Source of the DNA: Norana najaformis
Taxonomy: Eukaryota; Annelida; Clitellata; Crassiclitellata; Hormogastridae
Assembly (NCBI GenBank): GCA_964023275.1
Contig: OZ029923.1
Span: forward strand, 2,433,551 to 2,497,550
Length of the DNA stretch: 64,000 bases
Direction: 5' to 3'
Shown: one piece after another, positions 1-10,494 of the stretch
Layout: the number at the start of each line of letters is the position of its first letter
How positions within the stretch are numbered: the stretch's first letter is position 1
Translations under genes and position numbers: made by a program
The notes under the pieces: generated by a model
What the model saw: only the letters and a program-made list of their open reading frames with translations
The model's database searches: none
Told to the model about the DNA's origin: nothing

Positions 1-138
1 CTCTGCCTGACTTTTGGATCTTGACCAGGAAGAGAAAACCCTTTTGCCTGTCGATTTTGAGCGCCTGTGAATAAGCTGGTCCCCGTGACGTGGCTTTCGT
101 TGGGCGCTGTAGAAATCTCGGGATTACGATTACGATAG
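1..138 (+). mobile_element. 3' end of an L2/CR1-like LINE (family 1)
   Basis: The stretch runs from a CTGCCTGAC...CTTGACC block to GGCGCTGTAGAAATCTCGGG and then a short (GATTAC)n tail. The same block recurs on either strand near 21.6, 30.2, 30.4, 34.7, 43.1, 56.1, 56.8, 58.5, 58.7, 58.8 and 60.0 kb. The copy at 59.6-60.1 kb continues upstream into a reverse-transcriptase C-terminal tail, which is why I call it a LINE 3' end. This copy is cut by the window edge. Confidence 0.6.
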
Positions 139-1081
139 TTTTAGTTTCTTATGTTGGTTTCTGAGTCATTGTTATGAGATAATAAAATATTATAGAGGAC
201 TTCCTCGTCCCTGAGGTGCGCATCGACCCATAGCAAATGGGTCGGGGTTCGGTGCTGGAAAGTCGAGGCCTCTCCTCTGCACGACTCTCTGACGATCGGT
301 TAGGGGAGTTACCTCGGTTGCAGAGGGAAGACATCCTTTAAAAACCTCTAATCATTGTTTAGAAGTTCTATTAAAATTCCACAATGCACTAATCATTAAC
401 ACTCTACAAAATACCAATCATTAAAATTCTACACAGTAAAAATCATTAAAATTATCCCCATCATTCTAGTGACCTCCGCCTTGACAGGACAACCCGGTGT
501 CTTAACGGTGAAAGGTGGTCGCGGTTCTGAGCGAAGGGAATCTGCGGCCACCCAAATGAAACTCTAGAACGTCGTTTGTTTCAATTGTACAATTGGTGTA
601 GCTTACTAGATTAGATTACTCTAGCGATTTAGGTATTTTTGCTTTGATTAGGAAATGTTAGACTGTCAGTCTAACTGTCCGAACTCGACTCAAGACCAAA
701 GAATGCAGTACTAAATTGCTAGGTTTAGACAACCTACAATTTTCTATGTACTGTAGGAGCGATTTATACTCACGGTTATTCAACAATATGTACTAAGCCT
801 TGTCAGTTAGAGTTCAAACTGACTGTCTGTTCTATATGGCGATCTTGAGTTTCTTGTACTAATTCTCCAGCCTAGATGTTCACAAATTCAGATTCACTTC
901 TGCACCATCGCATTCTTTTTACATAATGATTTCCTCCTTTTATCTCGGTGTGATATTTGCAGTACCAGCATGTGTAGTCACTTCATAGCTGACGTCGCAG
1001 GGGGGTGCAGTGGAACAGGGACCTCGAATCATTTTTCTGCCATGGCTGATATTTAAACCTTTGACCTCGCGATAGGCTAAC
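139..1081. other. Unassigned intergenic DNA
   Basis: No open frame with recognisable content is present. Positions 190-330 and 470-545 are more GC-rich than their surroundings but match nothing I know. Positions 960-1080 vaguely resemble a tRNA-SINE body (compare 35140-35230), too degraded to call. Confidence 0.4.
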
Positions 1082-1352
1082 CTCTAGATCAGGGGTGGGC
1101 AGACTACGGCCCGCGGGCCGCATGCGGCCCGCCTGACAGTTTAATGCGGCCCGCAAGTGGCATGGAAATTATTGTGGATTTTTGGCTAATCTTACGTTTA
1201 CAAGACCGTATTGATTGCCTGTCAACAAATTTTTAGATTACCCATCTATGACATAACCCTCCTATGGGTAATCTATGCCACGCTATGTCATCTATTCTAT
1301 TCGAAACTTGACGAATCTATTCTATATTTTATTGTTTGTTGTCTTTGTATTT

Positions 1353-1706
1353 AACAGCGATACAGAAATATTTATTTAATTTAAAAGTTTGTAATCCATC
1401 GTAAAAATGAACTCGAATAAAAAGCGAAAAGTTTCAGACGAATGTCGTGCGTTTAACAAGAACTGGACGTATAATTATTTCTTTACAGATGTTGAAAATA
1501 AAGCCTTGTGTTTAATATGCCAAGATAGTAATAGCGATACAGAAATATTTATTTAATTTAAAAGTTTGTAATCCATCGTAAAAATGAACTCGAATAAAAA
1601 GCGAAAAGTTTCAGACGAATGTCGTGCGTTTAACAAGAACTGGACGTATAATTATTTCTTTACAGATGTTGAAAATAAAGCCTTGTGTTTAATATGCCAA
1701 GATAGT
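1353..1706 (+). repeat. 177-bp tandem duplication inside the hAT element
   Basis: Positions 1356-1529 and 1533-1706 are essentially identical at an offset of 177 bp (59 codons). The duplicated unit carries the 5' leader, the ATG and the first 40 or so codons of the transposase. Divergence between the two units looks close to nil, so the duplication is recent or was homogenised. Confidence 0.9.
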
Positions 1707-3393
1707 GTTGCCGTATTTAAGGAGTACAACCTGAAGAGACACTATCAGTCCAAGCATGAGGATTATGGACAAAATTTGTCACAAGCGGAATTGTAAAATA
1801 GAGCTGATGAACTGGTCAGGCGTTTGAAACAGCAACAAACTGTCTTTTATCGCCAGTCTAACATACAAGAAGCTGCTACAACCGCCAGTTTCGTGGTTGC
1901 TCATATGTTAGCTAAGCAAAACAAGCCATTTTCAGACGGAGAGTTTGTCAAAGAATGCATGCTTAAGATTGTCAACGTTGTCTGCCCCGAAGTCAAGAGC
2001 AAATTAGAAAGTGTATCCCTCTCCAGGAGAACTGTTGTTCGCCGAATTGACGAAATCAGTGAAAATTTACTGGATCAGCTACTTCAGTCAAGTAGGTCAT
2101 TTCATTGGTTTTCTTTGGCTTTGGACGAAAGCACAGATATCCAAGACACAGCCCAGTTACTTATTTTTATCAGGGGAGTTGATGCACAGTTTACCGTTAC
2201 TGAGGAGTTACTGTAATGGAATCTTTGAAAGACACCACAACTGGCCAAGATTTATTTGACTGCGTACAAAACTGTTTTGTCAGAATGAGTTTACCATGGA
2301 ATAAGTTGGCCAGCATGACAACAGATGGGGCACCTGCTCTAACAGGTAAACACATTGGCCTTGTTAAACTCGTTAATGACAAAATAAAAAGTCAACATCC
2401 AGGACATGAAGCACTGTGATTTCACTGCATTATTCATCAAGAAAACCTTTGCAAATCTGTGCTTAACTTCAGACACGTATCTGACATAATTGTTACAGTA
2501 GTTAACTTGATTAGATCACGAGGTCTAAACCACAGACAATTCAAAACTTTTTTGGACGACCTTGAATGTGAATATTCTGATGTGCTGTACCACAACAATG
2601 TGCGCTGGCTAAGCATGGGTAATGTGTTGGAAAGAGTCTGGAATCTCAGAGACGAAATTATGCTCTTTGTGGAAATGAAGAATATTGATTGTGCATTTTT
2701 GCAAATGGTGAAAGACTCAGATTGGTTGTGTGACTTTGCATTTGCTGTTGACATGTTTGACAAACTTAATGAAGTTAATGTGACATTGCAAGGCAAAGAT
2801 ACCTTTGCACATGACTTGTATATAGCTGTTAAGTCTTTCGAAGCTAAGCTTGTTCTCCTTTCAGTGCAGCTGAATAAAAATAACTTGACTCATTTTCCTC
2901 ATTTGCAAACGCAAAATGTTACTCAGGCAATTGCAGAAAAGTACAGTAAACAAACGTCATCGTTGAAAGAAGAGTTTGCAAGGAGATTTATTGAGTTCAG
3001 AAATCTGGAAGAACAATTTAACTTACTCACTTGCCCATTTAATGCCAATCCAGAAACAGCAACAGATGAACTTCAACTTGAGTTGATTGATCTCCAAAGT
3101 GACAACACCCTCCGGGAGTTATTTAGAAATTCAACGCTAACTGAATTCTATTCAGCTTTGAAAATCAGTAAATTTGGCAGGCTGAAAAATTTTGCTGCCA
3201 GATTTTTATCATTTTTGGATCAACTTACATCTGTGAACAGACGTTTTCATGTATGAACATTAATAAGTCGAAAACCAGATCTCAGCTTACAGATGTGAAT
3301 CTGCAGTCTGTGTTGCGCATAACAACGAGCAAACTGAATCCTGAGTACGAAAAACTTCTTGAAAATTTTTCTCCGCTGCACAGGTCTCATTGA
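1407..3393 (+). pseudogene. Decayed hAT transposase (BED finger, GTF2IRD2/ZBED-like)
   Basis: The reading starts with a BED-type zinc finger (CLICQ, then H...KH), continues into a catalytic-core region with LALDESTDIQDTAQL and a later MTTDGAPALTG block, and ends near 3240-3393 with the conserved hAT C-terminal region (EQTFSCMN...SQLTDVNL). Damage visible in the sequence: the first start codon at 1407 leads into a duplicated segment and a stop near 1560; a TAA at 1794; a frame change near 2214; a TGA at 2417; and another frame change near 3240. A duplicate start lies at 1584. Overall layout matches hAT transposases that gave rise to vertebrate GTF2IRD2-type genes. It cannot make a full protein as it stands. 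Confidence 0.9.
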
Positions 3394-3637
3394 TCATAAC
3401 GAGACCTGTGCAGTTAGTCGACTCTAGTGAATAGTGAATAGTCAGTTGTCTACTCTAGTTACTCTAGTAGAGTGAGTAAAATAATAAATGTACACTTGTT
3501 GATGATTGTTACTTATTTTTATATTATTTTGTTTTTAAACGCTTATTCTTATTGTACTTTGGATGCGGCCCACTTCACATACGGCTAACATTGGTGCGGC
3601 CCTCAATCAAGAAAGTTTGCCCAGCCCTGCTCTAGAT

Positions 3638-4154
3638 CCTGCTACCTTTAACAGTTACTTTCAGTAATTACGCTTAATTCTATTTTCCCACGTGTGTCTA
3701 ATTATCATGATCTGTATCTCCATCACGAACAGCTACAAACGCCACAGGATGCATGTTGCTTGGAAGGAGCCCTGTAACCCGGTTGAAATGACGGGTGGAG
3801 TTTGCAGCTGTTTCATGACGGACATATACACCCACGGAATTAGCGCTAACGATGTTAAATGTCATTAAGAACTGAACATTGAGAACATTGAGAACGTTGC
3901 GTTCATGGTATGCAACAATTATTATGGATGGATATGTTGCATGTTTAAATTTATCGGATTTCAACCGGGCTCCTCCCACGCATCACGCTTTATCACGTCG
4001 ACCTCATTGAAATGACCTTAGACTGATGCCTTCTGACACTATGAAAACGGCGTAATAGATATCTTTAGATCAGAACAGATCAAGTCTTATTAGATGTCAT
4101 ATCAGATCACGGTAGAATCGATTATCCACCCTTCATTTATATTTCTGCGATATA
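3638..4154. other. Unassigned spacer between two DNA transposons
   Basis: No gene recognised. A 93-codon minus-strand open frame at 3698-3979 has no domain I know, no signal peptide and no clear splice context. I see no repeat match elsewhere in the window. Confidence 0.35.
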
Positions 4155-6507
4155 TACTGGACAACAAATTTTTACAAAAGTCATGTTACTGAAATGAAAT
4201 TAGTCAGTTCTTATCAATTTGTATGTGCTGAACACGAATATGACAGTGAAAATGCCGAATTGGCTCTAGTTTTTTTGTAATCTGAAATGAAGTAATTTTA
4301 TATCGTACAATGCATGCCAATAGTGATACACTTACAGTTAATATTTGTAAAAACCAGGTCATAGACTAGTTCTTAGATTTTTTTGCCTGTCTCTTGTACA
4401 GCTGTTCGGGAGCATCTCTGCGGAGTGTCCAGCAGTAGTCAGCCAACATTGTAGTGGACCATTTTCCCTGGTACCTTTGCTCCATTGTTGCGATATCTTG
4501 ATGAAAACGTTCGCCATGTTCGTCACTAACCATACCACAGTTGTCAGGGAAGAAATCCAGATGGGAATGAAGGAAATGCATCTTCAGAGACATATTGCAG
4601 TGAAATTTCTGGTACTGCTTGAGCATGTCTTCTACTAGTTCCTTGTAGTTTTCTGCTGTAACATTCCCCAGAAAGTCTGTAGACACTAGACGAAAAGCAT
4701 TCCATGCTTGTTTCGCATCACCCTCCAGCAAGTTGTTGAAGCGGTCATCTTTGAAGAGTTCTCTAATCTGAGGACCCACAAAAACTCCCTCTTTAATCTT
4801 TGCTTCGCTGAGTCGAGGGAATTTTTCATGCAGGTATCGGAAAGCTGGCGAAGTGCGGTCCATGGCTTTCACGAAGTTCTTCACCAAACCTAGTTTGATG
4901 TGAAGGGGTGGTAGTAGGATTTTGTGAGCCTCGACCAGAGCTGGGTGCTGGATATTCTTCTGTCCAACTGCCATGTTTTGTCTGGGAGTCCATTCCTTCC
5001 TCACGTAGTGCAACTCTCTTGCTCGGCTATCCCACTCACACAAGAAACACATATATTTTGTATATCCTTGCTGCAGTCCCATTAAAATGGCAACTACCTT
5101 CAAATCACCACACAGGTGCCATTTGTACCTGTTATAGTCAATGGAATGCAGTAGCTGTTTTAGGTTATCGTATGTCTCTTTCATGTGGACAGCATGCGCT
5201 AATGGAATAGATGGAAGACGGTTTCCATTGTGCAAAAGCACAGCCTTAAGACTCAGTGTTGAAGAGTCTACAAAGAGTCTCCATTCTTGTGGGTCATGAG
5301 TGATCTGTAAGGCATTCATGAGGTCGTCAATATTGGAACAGAATACCAGATTACCTTCCTTCATAAAGAAAGGTTCCAACTGCTGATGGCGCTTTCTATA
5401 TGAAGTAATTGTGACATCTTCTTCTAGAAGATTGCATTGTTGGAGTCTTGATCCTAGCAATTCTGCCTTGTTTTTGGATAAGTCCAAATCACGAACAAGG
5501 TCATTTAGTTCTTCCTGTGTTATTCTGTGTGGGGTTGATGATGCACCACAGTGAAAATCGGGATCACTGCACGCTGACGGACCAGGAGAAGAACATGTCG
5601 GCTCACCCTTGTCCTCATCAGATGAATCAAGGAAAATATATTCTGCTGGAGGTTCTGGAATAGGAAGTCCATCACCATGTGGAACTGGTCTCAATGCTGA
5701 CGGAATGTTTGGGTAGACTATTGTCGACTTCTTTTGCTTCGTTATTCCACCGGAAAGAGGAGGAACCAAGCAGAAGTAACAGTCATCTACGTGGTTGCTT
5801 TGCTCTCTCCACACCATGGGAACTGCAAACGGCATTGATGGTCTTTTGCCATTCAACCACTGTGAAAGCTGTGTTGTACATGTAGCACAGCATATATGCG
5901 GGGCCCATGGCTTGTCTTGGTCACCAACCTTGCATTCGAAGTAAGCATGATATGCCTTCTTGACTTGATAAGTGATACTTTTCTTCTGGTTGGCAAATGT
6001 CACTTCCCCACAAATGTAACAAAAGTTGTCCACAGTATTTACGCACTTCCGAGGCATTACTGTTCTGTATTGTATCTAAATGGATAAAGTAATAATAGTT
6101 TTATAAAACAGTAGCTTAAACTGTCTCGCACAAAGTCTGTAATATTGTAAATGTTCAACCGTTCCGACTCGCTTTATATAGTACACTGCTGACGTCATCT
6201 TACGTCAGCAGCCGACTGGCTGTAGTTTTACATTGCATCAGAAAATGACGTAATCAACTGTGCATGATGTGTCCATGATGGGATTATGCAATGAGGTTGA
6301 ATATTACATCATTCTAGACTTATTTAGGATATTGTCGCAGTCCTACTGCATAAATTTACATGGTGAAACATAAAAAATGAACTATATGAAATATTTTCAA
6401 AACGAGAGCCAATAAAAATTTTTTTGGTTATATTCGTGTTCAGCACACCAAGATGCTACACATTAGGGCCTTTTCCAGTCAGTAACGATTTCTATGTTGA
6501 CCAGTGT
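4155..6507 (-). mobile_element. Candidate DNA transposon with long imperfect TIRs, unknown family
   Basis: The left end (from about 4155) and the reverse complement of the right end (to about 6507) align over roughly 140 bp. Shared blocks in order are ACTGG(A/T)CAACA, GTTACTGA, TGTGCTGAACACGAATAT and ATTGGCTCT. The distance from GTTACTGA to TGTGCTGAAC is the same on both sides. A single intact 563-codon open frame fills the middle. I could not fix the exact termini or a target-site duplication; candidate flanks are AT-rich (TATATA on the left, GTATTATG on the right). Symmetric inverted ends around one gene are what a cut-and-paste transposon would show. Confidence 0.65.
4366..6057 (-). CDS. 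563-residue transposase-like protein with N-terminal Cys-rich domain
   Basis: One intact exon, ATG at 6057 to stop at 4366. Residues 13-96 hold paired cysteines (CYIC 13-16, CCATC 56-60, CYFC 93-96) suggesting a zinc-binding, DNA-recognition module. A Pro/Ser/acidic linker follows (about 110-180). The C-terminal half has a pattern like RNase-H-fold transposases with an inserted zinc knuckle: D264 in FVDSS, D318 in CGDLK, C337 and C340 in CFLC, H386 in PPLHIKLG, and acidic E513/E516 in DEHGERFHQ. The catalytic reading is inference; I cannot assign it to a named superfamily. Proteins with the GDLK...CFLCEWDSR block are, from memory, common in hydra and insect genomes as uncharacterised entries. 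It lies between inverted repeats (4155-6507). The intact frame contrasts with the broken hAT and Tc1 genes nearby, so it is young or under selection. A domesticated host gene is the alternative. Confidence 0.75.
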   Translation of the reverse strand: MPRKCVNTVDNFCYICGEVTFANQKKSITYQVKKAYHAYFECKVGDQDKPWAPHICCATCTTQLSQWLNGKRPSMPFAVPMVWREQSNHVDDCYFCLVPPLSGGITKQKKSTIVYPNIPSALRPVPHGDGLPIPEPPAEYIFLDSSDEDKGEPTCSSPGPSACSDPDFHCGASSTPHRITQEELNDLVRDLDLSKNKAELLGSRLQQCNLLEEDVTITSYRKRHQQLEPFFMKEGNLVFCSNIDDLMNALQITHDPQEWRLFVDSSTLSLKAVLLHNGNRLPSIPLAHAVHMKETYDNLKQLLHSIDYNRYKWHLCGDLKVVAILMGLQQGYTKYMCFLCEWDSRARELHYVRKEWTPRQNMAVGQKNIQHPALVEAHKILLPPLHIKLGLVKNFVKAMDRTSPAFRYLHEKFPRLSEAKIKEGVFVGPQIRELFKDDRFNNLLEGDAKQAWNAFRLVSTDFLGNVTAENYKELVEDMLKQYQKFHCNMSLKMHFLHSHLDFFPDNCGMVSDEHGERFHQDIATMEQRYQGKWSTTMLADYCWTLRRDAPEQLYKRQAKKSKN

Positions 6508-7125
6508 ATTATGAAGCCAATGTTTTTACAGATTTCTGCAAAGATTTGAGCAAGACCGGATGCTGGTCGATAAATACACGTAAATTTATTTGAAGCCATC
6601 TGGAAATTAAATAACTTCGTCATCAGTGTTAAATAAATGAGTAAGCAATCAATTATTGAGATCATAGTAGTAACACGATATATGCAGCTGTTAGCTTTCA
6701 GATCATAAACATGACGCAGACTTTCCACGAACAACTTTCCGGTTTCAGTGGTTACTAAGACCCACACAAAAGCTTCTCATTTCAGATCAGGGTAATTTCC
6801 CATGGCTTCTAATTTTGGGAAACCCTGCACATCACTCGTCTGGCCGTTTTGCTACACGAAATCGTGATATTAAGGCGAAAGTGAAGGAGGAGGTTGGTAG
6901 ATCCTGTACCTTTAACCATGTACCTTTACAGGATTACAAGTTAACAGGAACCCTGATTTGTATATCAAAGGCTTGGTCGATGATTATCACTCACTACAAT
7001 ATAACCATGTTTCCAAGATGGAACTAATAAGACTATTACTGCCACAGGATGTTCTCTCTAGATTGACAGGCCCATAACCAGATTCCGCTGTGGAAAAGTA
7101 CTTCATTATTAACAATAGATGAGAG
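6508..7125. other. Unassigned spacer
   Basis: No coding or structured feature recognised. A 70-codon plus-strand open frame at 6815-7027 has no recognisable content. Confidence 0.35.
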
Positions 7126-7330
7126 GTGCGCGATAGTCTAGTGGTCAGCCTCCTGGATTGTTAATCGAGAGATCGGAGGTTCAAATCCTCTTGAAGAGCA
7201 GATATTTGTTTTGAGATTTCCAACTCAGCTATAATGAGGACACTGACCGTCAATGGGAAGATCAAGGGCGAGGGAGAGGGTTAGCCAAGTTGTAATGGAT
7301 GATTATATGATCATCTTATGTTAAGTGTTC
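7126..7330 (+). mobile_element. tRNA-derived SINE (family with GAGGGAGAGG body)
   Basis: Positions 7137-7190 look like a tRNA: a box A-like TAGTCTAGTGG, an anticodon-like loop (TTGTTAA) and a box B GGTTCAAATCC. The acceptor stem does not pair, so this is a SINE head rather than a working tRNA. The body at 7235-7285 (TCAATGGGAAGATCAAGGGC) matches the minus-strand SINE at 35095-35130. Confidence 0.65.
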
Positions 7331-7491
7331 ATGAAGCATTAACCAAAAGAGTTCCGAACTAATCATAAGTACCGTATACTATTATCAAAAGGTTGGTGTG
7401 CTTTATCCTAAGCTGTTTCATTAGGTGTTCAAGGACAGGCCAGAGTACCGGAAAACGTAATATCGATTGCAACTGAATCTGTACCGTTGAA

Positions 7492-8060
7492 ATGTTCGTC
7501 GGGGGTGAAAGGCTGTTTATACATCGGGTGGCTGTAATCGCAAGGCTCGACGAATATCCCGACGAGTTTCGGCTGTCCTCCCTTCAATCAGTACTAAATT
7601 CTGCGGCCAGGTTAATATCACGTCTTCCTCGGTTCTCTCATATCTCAGATTACATCATTCAGCAACTTCATTGGCTCCCTATCCAATCTCGTATTCAGTT
7701 TTAACTATTGTCTCTGATAATTAGAGCTCACCTGGGCCAGGCTCCAAAATATCTTTGTGACCTTATTCGGCCTTCTCACTGCAACATCCCGTCCTCTACG
7801 TTCTCTAGATCGTCTGGATCTATTTGTTCCTCTTGTTAAGTCCTCGCTTGCGCGGCAGTTTTGCTGTTGTTGGTCCATCTCTATGGAATGAACTTCCGCT
7901 GTCGTTTCGTGCAAGGGTAACTGTTGGTGATAGAGCTGAGTCAGCTCGTTGTTTAAAGACGTTCTTATTTTCCCAGGGGTTCTCATGCTGGAAGCGCCTC
8001 TGAGTAGTTTGTTCTCTAAGAAGCGCTACATAAGTTATCAAATACAATACAATCACAATC
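7492..8060 (+). pseudogene. L2/CR1-like LINE, reverse transcriptase C-terminal end
   Basis: The frame reads through the block typical of the end of L2/CR1-type LINE proteins: LQSVLNSAARLISRLPRFSH, then LHWLPIQSRIQF, then AHLGQAPKYLCDLIRP. Stops and frame changes interrupt it after 7704. It ends with a 3' tail containing GCGCTACATAAGTTATCAAA and repeats of AATAC. Related, more truncated copies are at 16395-16628 and 26985-27212. Its 3' tail abuts the broken V-domain exon at 8061, so insertion of this LINE probably removed the front half of that exon. Confidence 0.8.
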
Positions 8061-8226
8061 TACCAGAGTGATACGGGGATTCTTGAGGCTTATCGGCAGC
8101 GATACAGCGTTGATGCTTCGTCTGGGTGCGACCTGGTCATTAGGAATGTAGAATTAAAGAATGCTGGAATCTTCCACTGCAAAGTTGGCAATGTCGGATC
8201 GCCAAGTGCTTAACTCGTTGTTCTTG
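8061..8226 (+). pseudogene. Broken Ig V-like exon, opposite strand to the cluster
   Basis: Translation from 8061 gives the back half of the same V-like domain that starts receptors A-D: GILEAYRQRYSVDASSGCD, then LVIRNV, NAGIFHCKVGNV and LVVLG. The frame has a TAA at 8211-8213, 5 codons before the exon end. The end is followed by G|GCAAGT, a GC-type donor in phase 1, as in the other family exons. The front half, including the first Cys and the Trp, is missing and replaced by a LINE tail. No membrane or C2-type exon is visible on the plus strand nearby, so this is a solitary relic. It resembles C and D more than A and B. Confidence 0.8.
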
Positions 8227-9114
8227 GCAAGTTAATACTGTTCTTTGAAGCTAAGCGTTGGGATGTCTCGGAGTACGTATGACGTCTCGTGAAAATCAAT
8301 TATAGGAAAGCTGGCGTTAGAGTTCGTTAATAATTACATATTCTCCGATTAATGCTCAAATAGGTGGAATAGCTTCGCTGTCTGATTCCAATGCATTAGT
8401 ACTTTGCACTCCTATTGTCGAAGTGATCGTATTAGACTGGATTTGTTTAGATCGTAGATTTCTTGTGTCCTATTTTCTCTCAAGTTTCTTTTCACACTCT
8501 TGGGTGCTTAAAATAATGATTAGCTTTTAAAAAAACTAAAATTGGTAAAATCAAATTATACTCCACCTGCAGTAGGAGAATGCTGTCCTTAAAAATTATT
8601 TTTTTAAGACCTAAGTCTCAAACAAACTGAGATTCTTCGCCACCGTTTCCTGTTTGAATGAGCGCCAAGCTAATTAAAGTCCATGTCTACGGGCCGTGAG
8701 GCAACGCAATGAATTCCCTTTAATTCAGTTAAGGGGCGCAATGCCTTACCCTTTATTCAAAGTAGGTAAGCAAGTCAATATCTTGCAGATCTATTGCGTT
8801 GTGTTTAATGTTACACTAATAACACGTCGATGTTACAGACGCCATACTAGTCGTCATGACCAAACTCTCGTTAACAAATTTATCGTATCACGTTTCCATT
8901 CACGAAACCAGGCATTGTGGAGGAATGCAAGCACACTTTAGTGCCATTCATTTATTTGTTCATTGCTTCAATTGTTCATTTATATAGCGCATTTGGAAAT
9001 ATTTCATAGGTGAGTGAAAGGCGACTTTCAGATAACGGACGCAGAATCACGTCGCGCGATAGAGAACAGAGACACATAGATACATAGATAATAGGAAGAG
9101 AAAGATAATGAGAA
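8227..9114. other. Unassigned spacer
   Basis: No gene recognised. The only familiar motif is a minus-strand L2-like tail near 8970-9000 (TATATAGCGCATTTG). The rest is AT-rich unique-looking sequence. Confidence 0.35.
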
Positions 9115-9540
<426 letters not shown>

Positions 9541-9727
9541 AGAAGATAGAGTTTGAAATTGAATTTGCTCACACTGAAATCCTTTGCTCATTCACTTGCT
9601 CTTGGTTAATCGTCAGTTTTATTTCCTGTAATAACGCTGAATAGTTTTACACTATATCCCATGCTATTTTTGCAGATGGCCGAAGCAACATTCTAACAGA
9701 CCTTGTCATTGCAGACATCTCTTCGAT

Positions 9728-9836
9728 CGTACATGCATGCATACATACGTACATACTCACATGTATACATATATACGTACATTCATGCATACATACACAG
9801 ACACACATACGTGCATGCATACATACATACACACTA
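9728..9836. repeat. (CATA)n-rich array at the left edge of duplication copy 1
   Basis: Degenerate CATA/CATG tetranucleotides. The array ends at ACACTAATACGATGCCATGCT, cut here to its start; the same array-to-unique boundary occurs at 22327 in copy 2. Confidence 0.85.
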
Positions 9837-10494
9837 ATACGATGCCATGCTGCTCACTCGTCACTTACTCTTACTCCACAGATTGACTGAAGCGCAGAGC
9901 TGATCCATGCGCTCCCTACTTGTGTAAGACAGATACGCACGTGATTAACTCTGGAAAGTCACAATTTGGCATATAGCCGCCTGAAGAAAGTCAGTTACGA
10001 ATTCCAGGTCTCCAAACAGACAGGAATGTCACGTTTTGTGATCTAACATACGATGCAATGAGTTCTCGATAAACGTTTAAGTCTGATCCTAGCACTGTAT
10101 AAATGATGTATAGAGTTTAGCTCATTTACTTCATTTTAACCGTTTACAATTCAACTACTGAGTTAACGCTGACAAAAGCGATTTGGTAATTTGTGAATAC
10201 ACGGGTAATCCTAGCACTTTGTAAATAATGTGGAAAACTTAGCTCAAAAAACTTTGTAAATAATGTGGAAAGCTTAGCTCAACAATTTTGTCATTTTATC
10301 CATTTAACGTTCAACTACATGGTCGAAAGCAACTGATAATAAATCGACATACGTGTAATCCCAACACTGTGTAAATAACGTGGAAAGTCGAGCTGATAGT
10401 TTTGTCATTTTATTCGATTAAAATATCAACTACTTGGTGGAATAAGCTGACATAGGCTCGTCCTTCGAGCGAACGACTCCATTGTGGGTCACTA

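Larger units (their letters stand above)
1090..3629 (+). mobile_element. hAT-superfamily DNA transposon with TSD and TIRs
   Basis: Terminal inverted repeats start CAGGGGTGGGCAGACT on the left and, read from the other end, CAGGGCTGGGCAAACT (14 of 16 match). The element is flanked by a perfect 8-bp target duplication, CTCTAGAT, at 1082-1089 and 3630-3637. Eight-bp duplications and CAGGGGTGGGC termini are typical of hAT elements. The GC-rich subterminal block (GGCCCGCGGGCCGCATGCGG) recurs in part at the right end around 3560-3600. The interior encodes a decayed transposase. Confidence 0.92.

Noticed and set aside
7137..7200. Functional tRNA-Asn gene
   Set aside because: Box A and box B are present, but the acceptor stem does not pair and the anticodon stem has a mismatch; it fits a SINE head.
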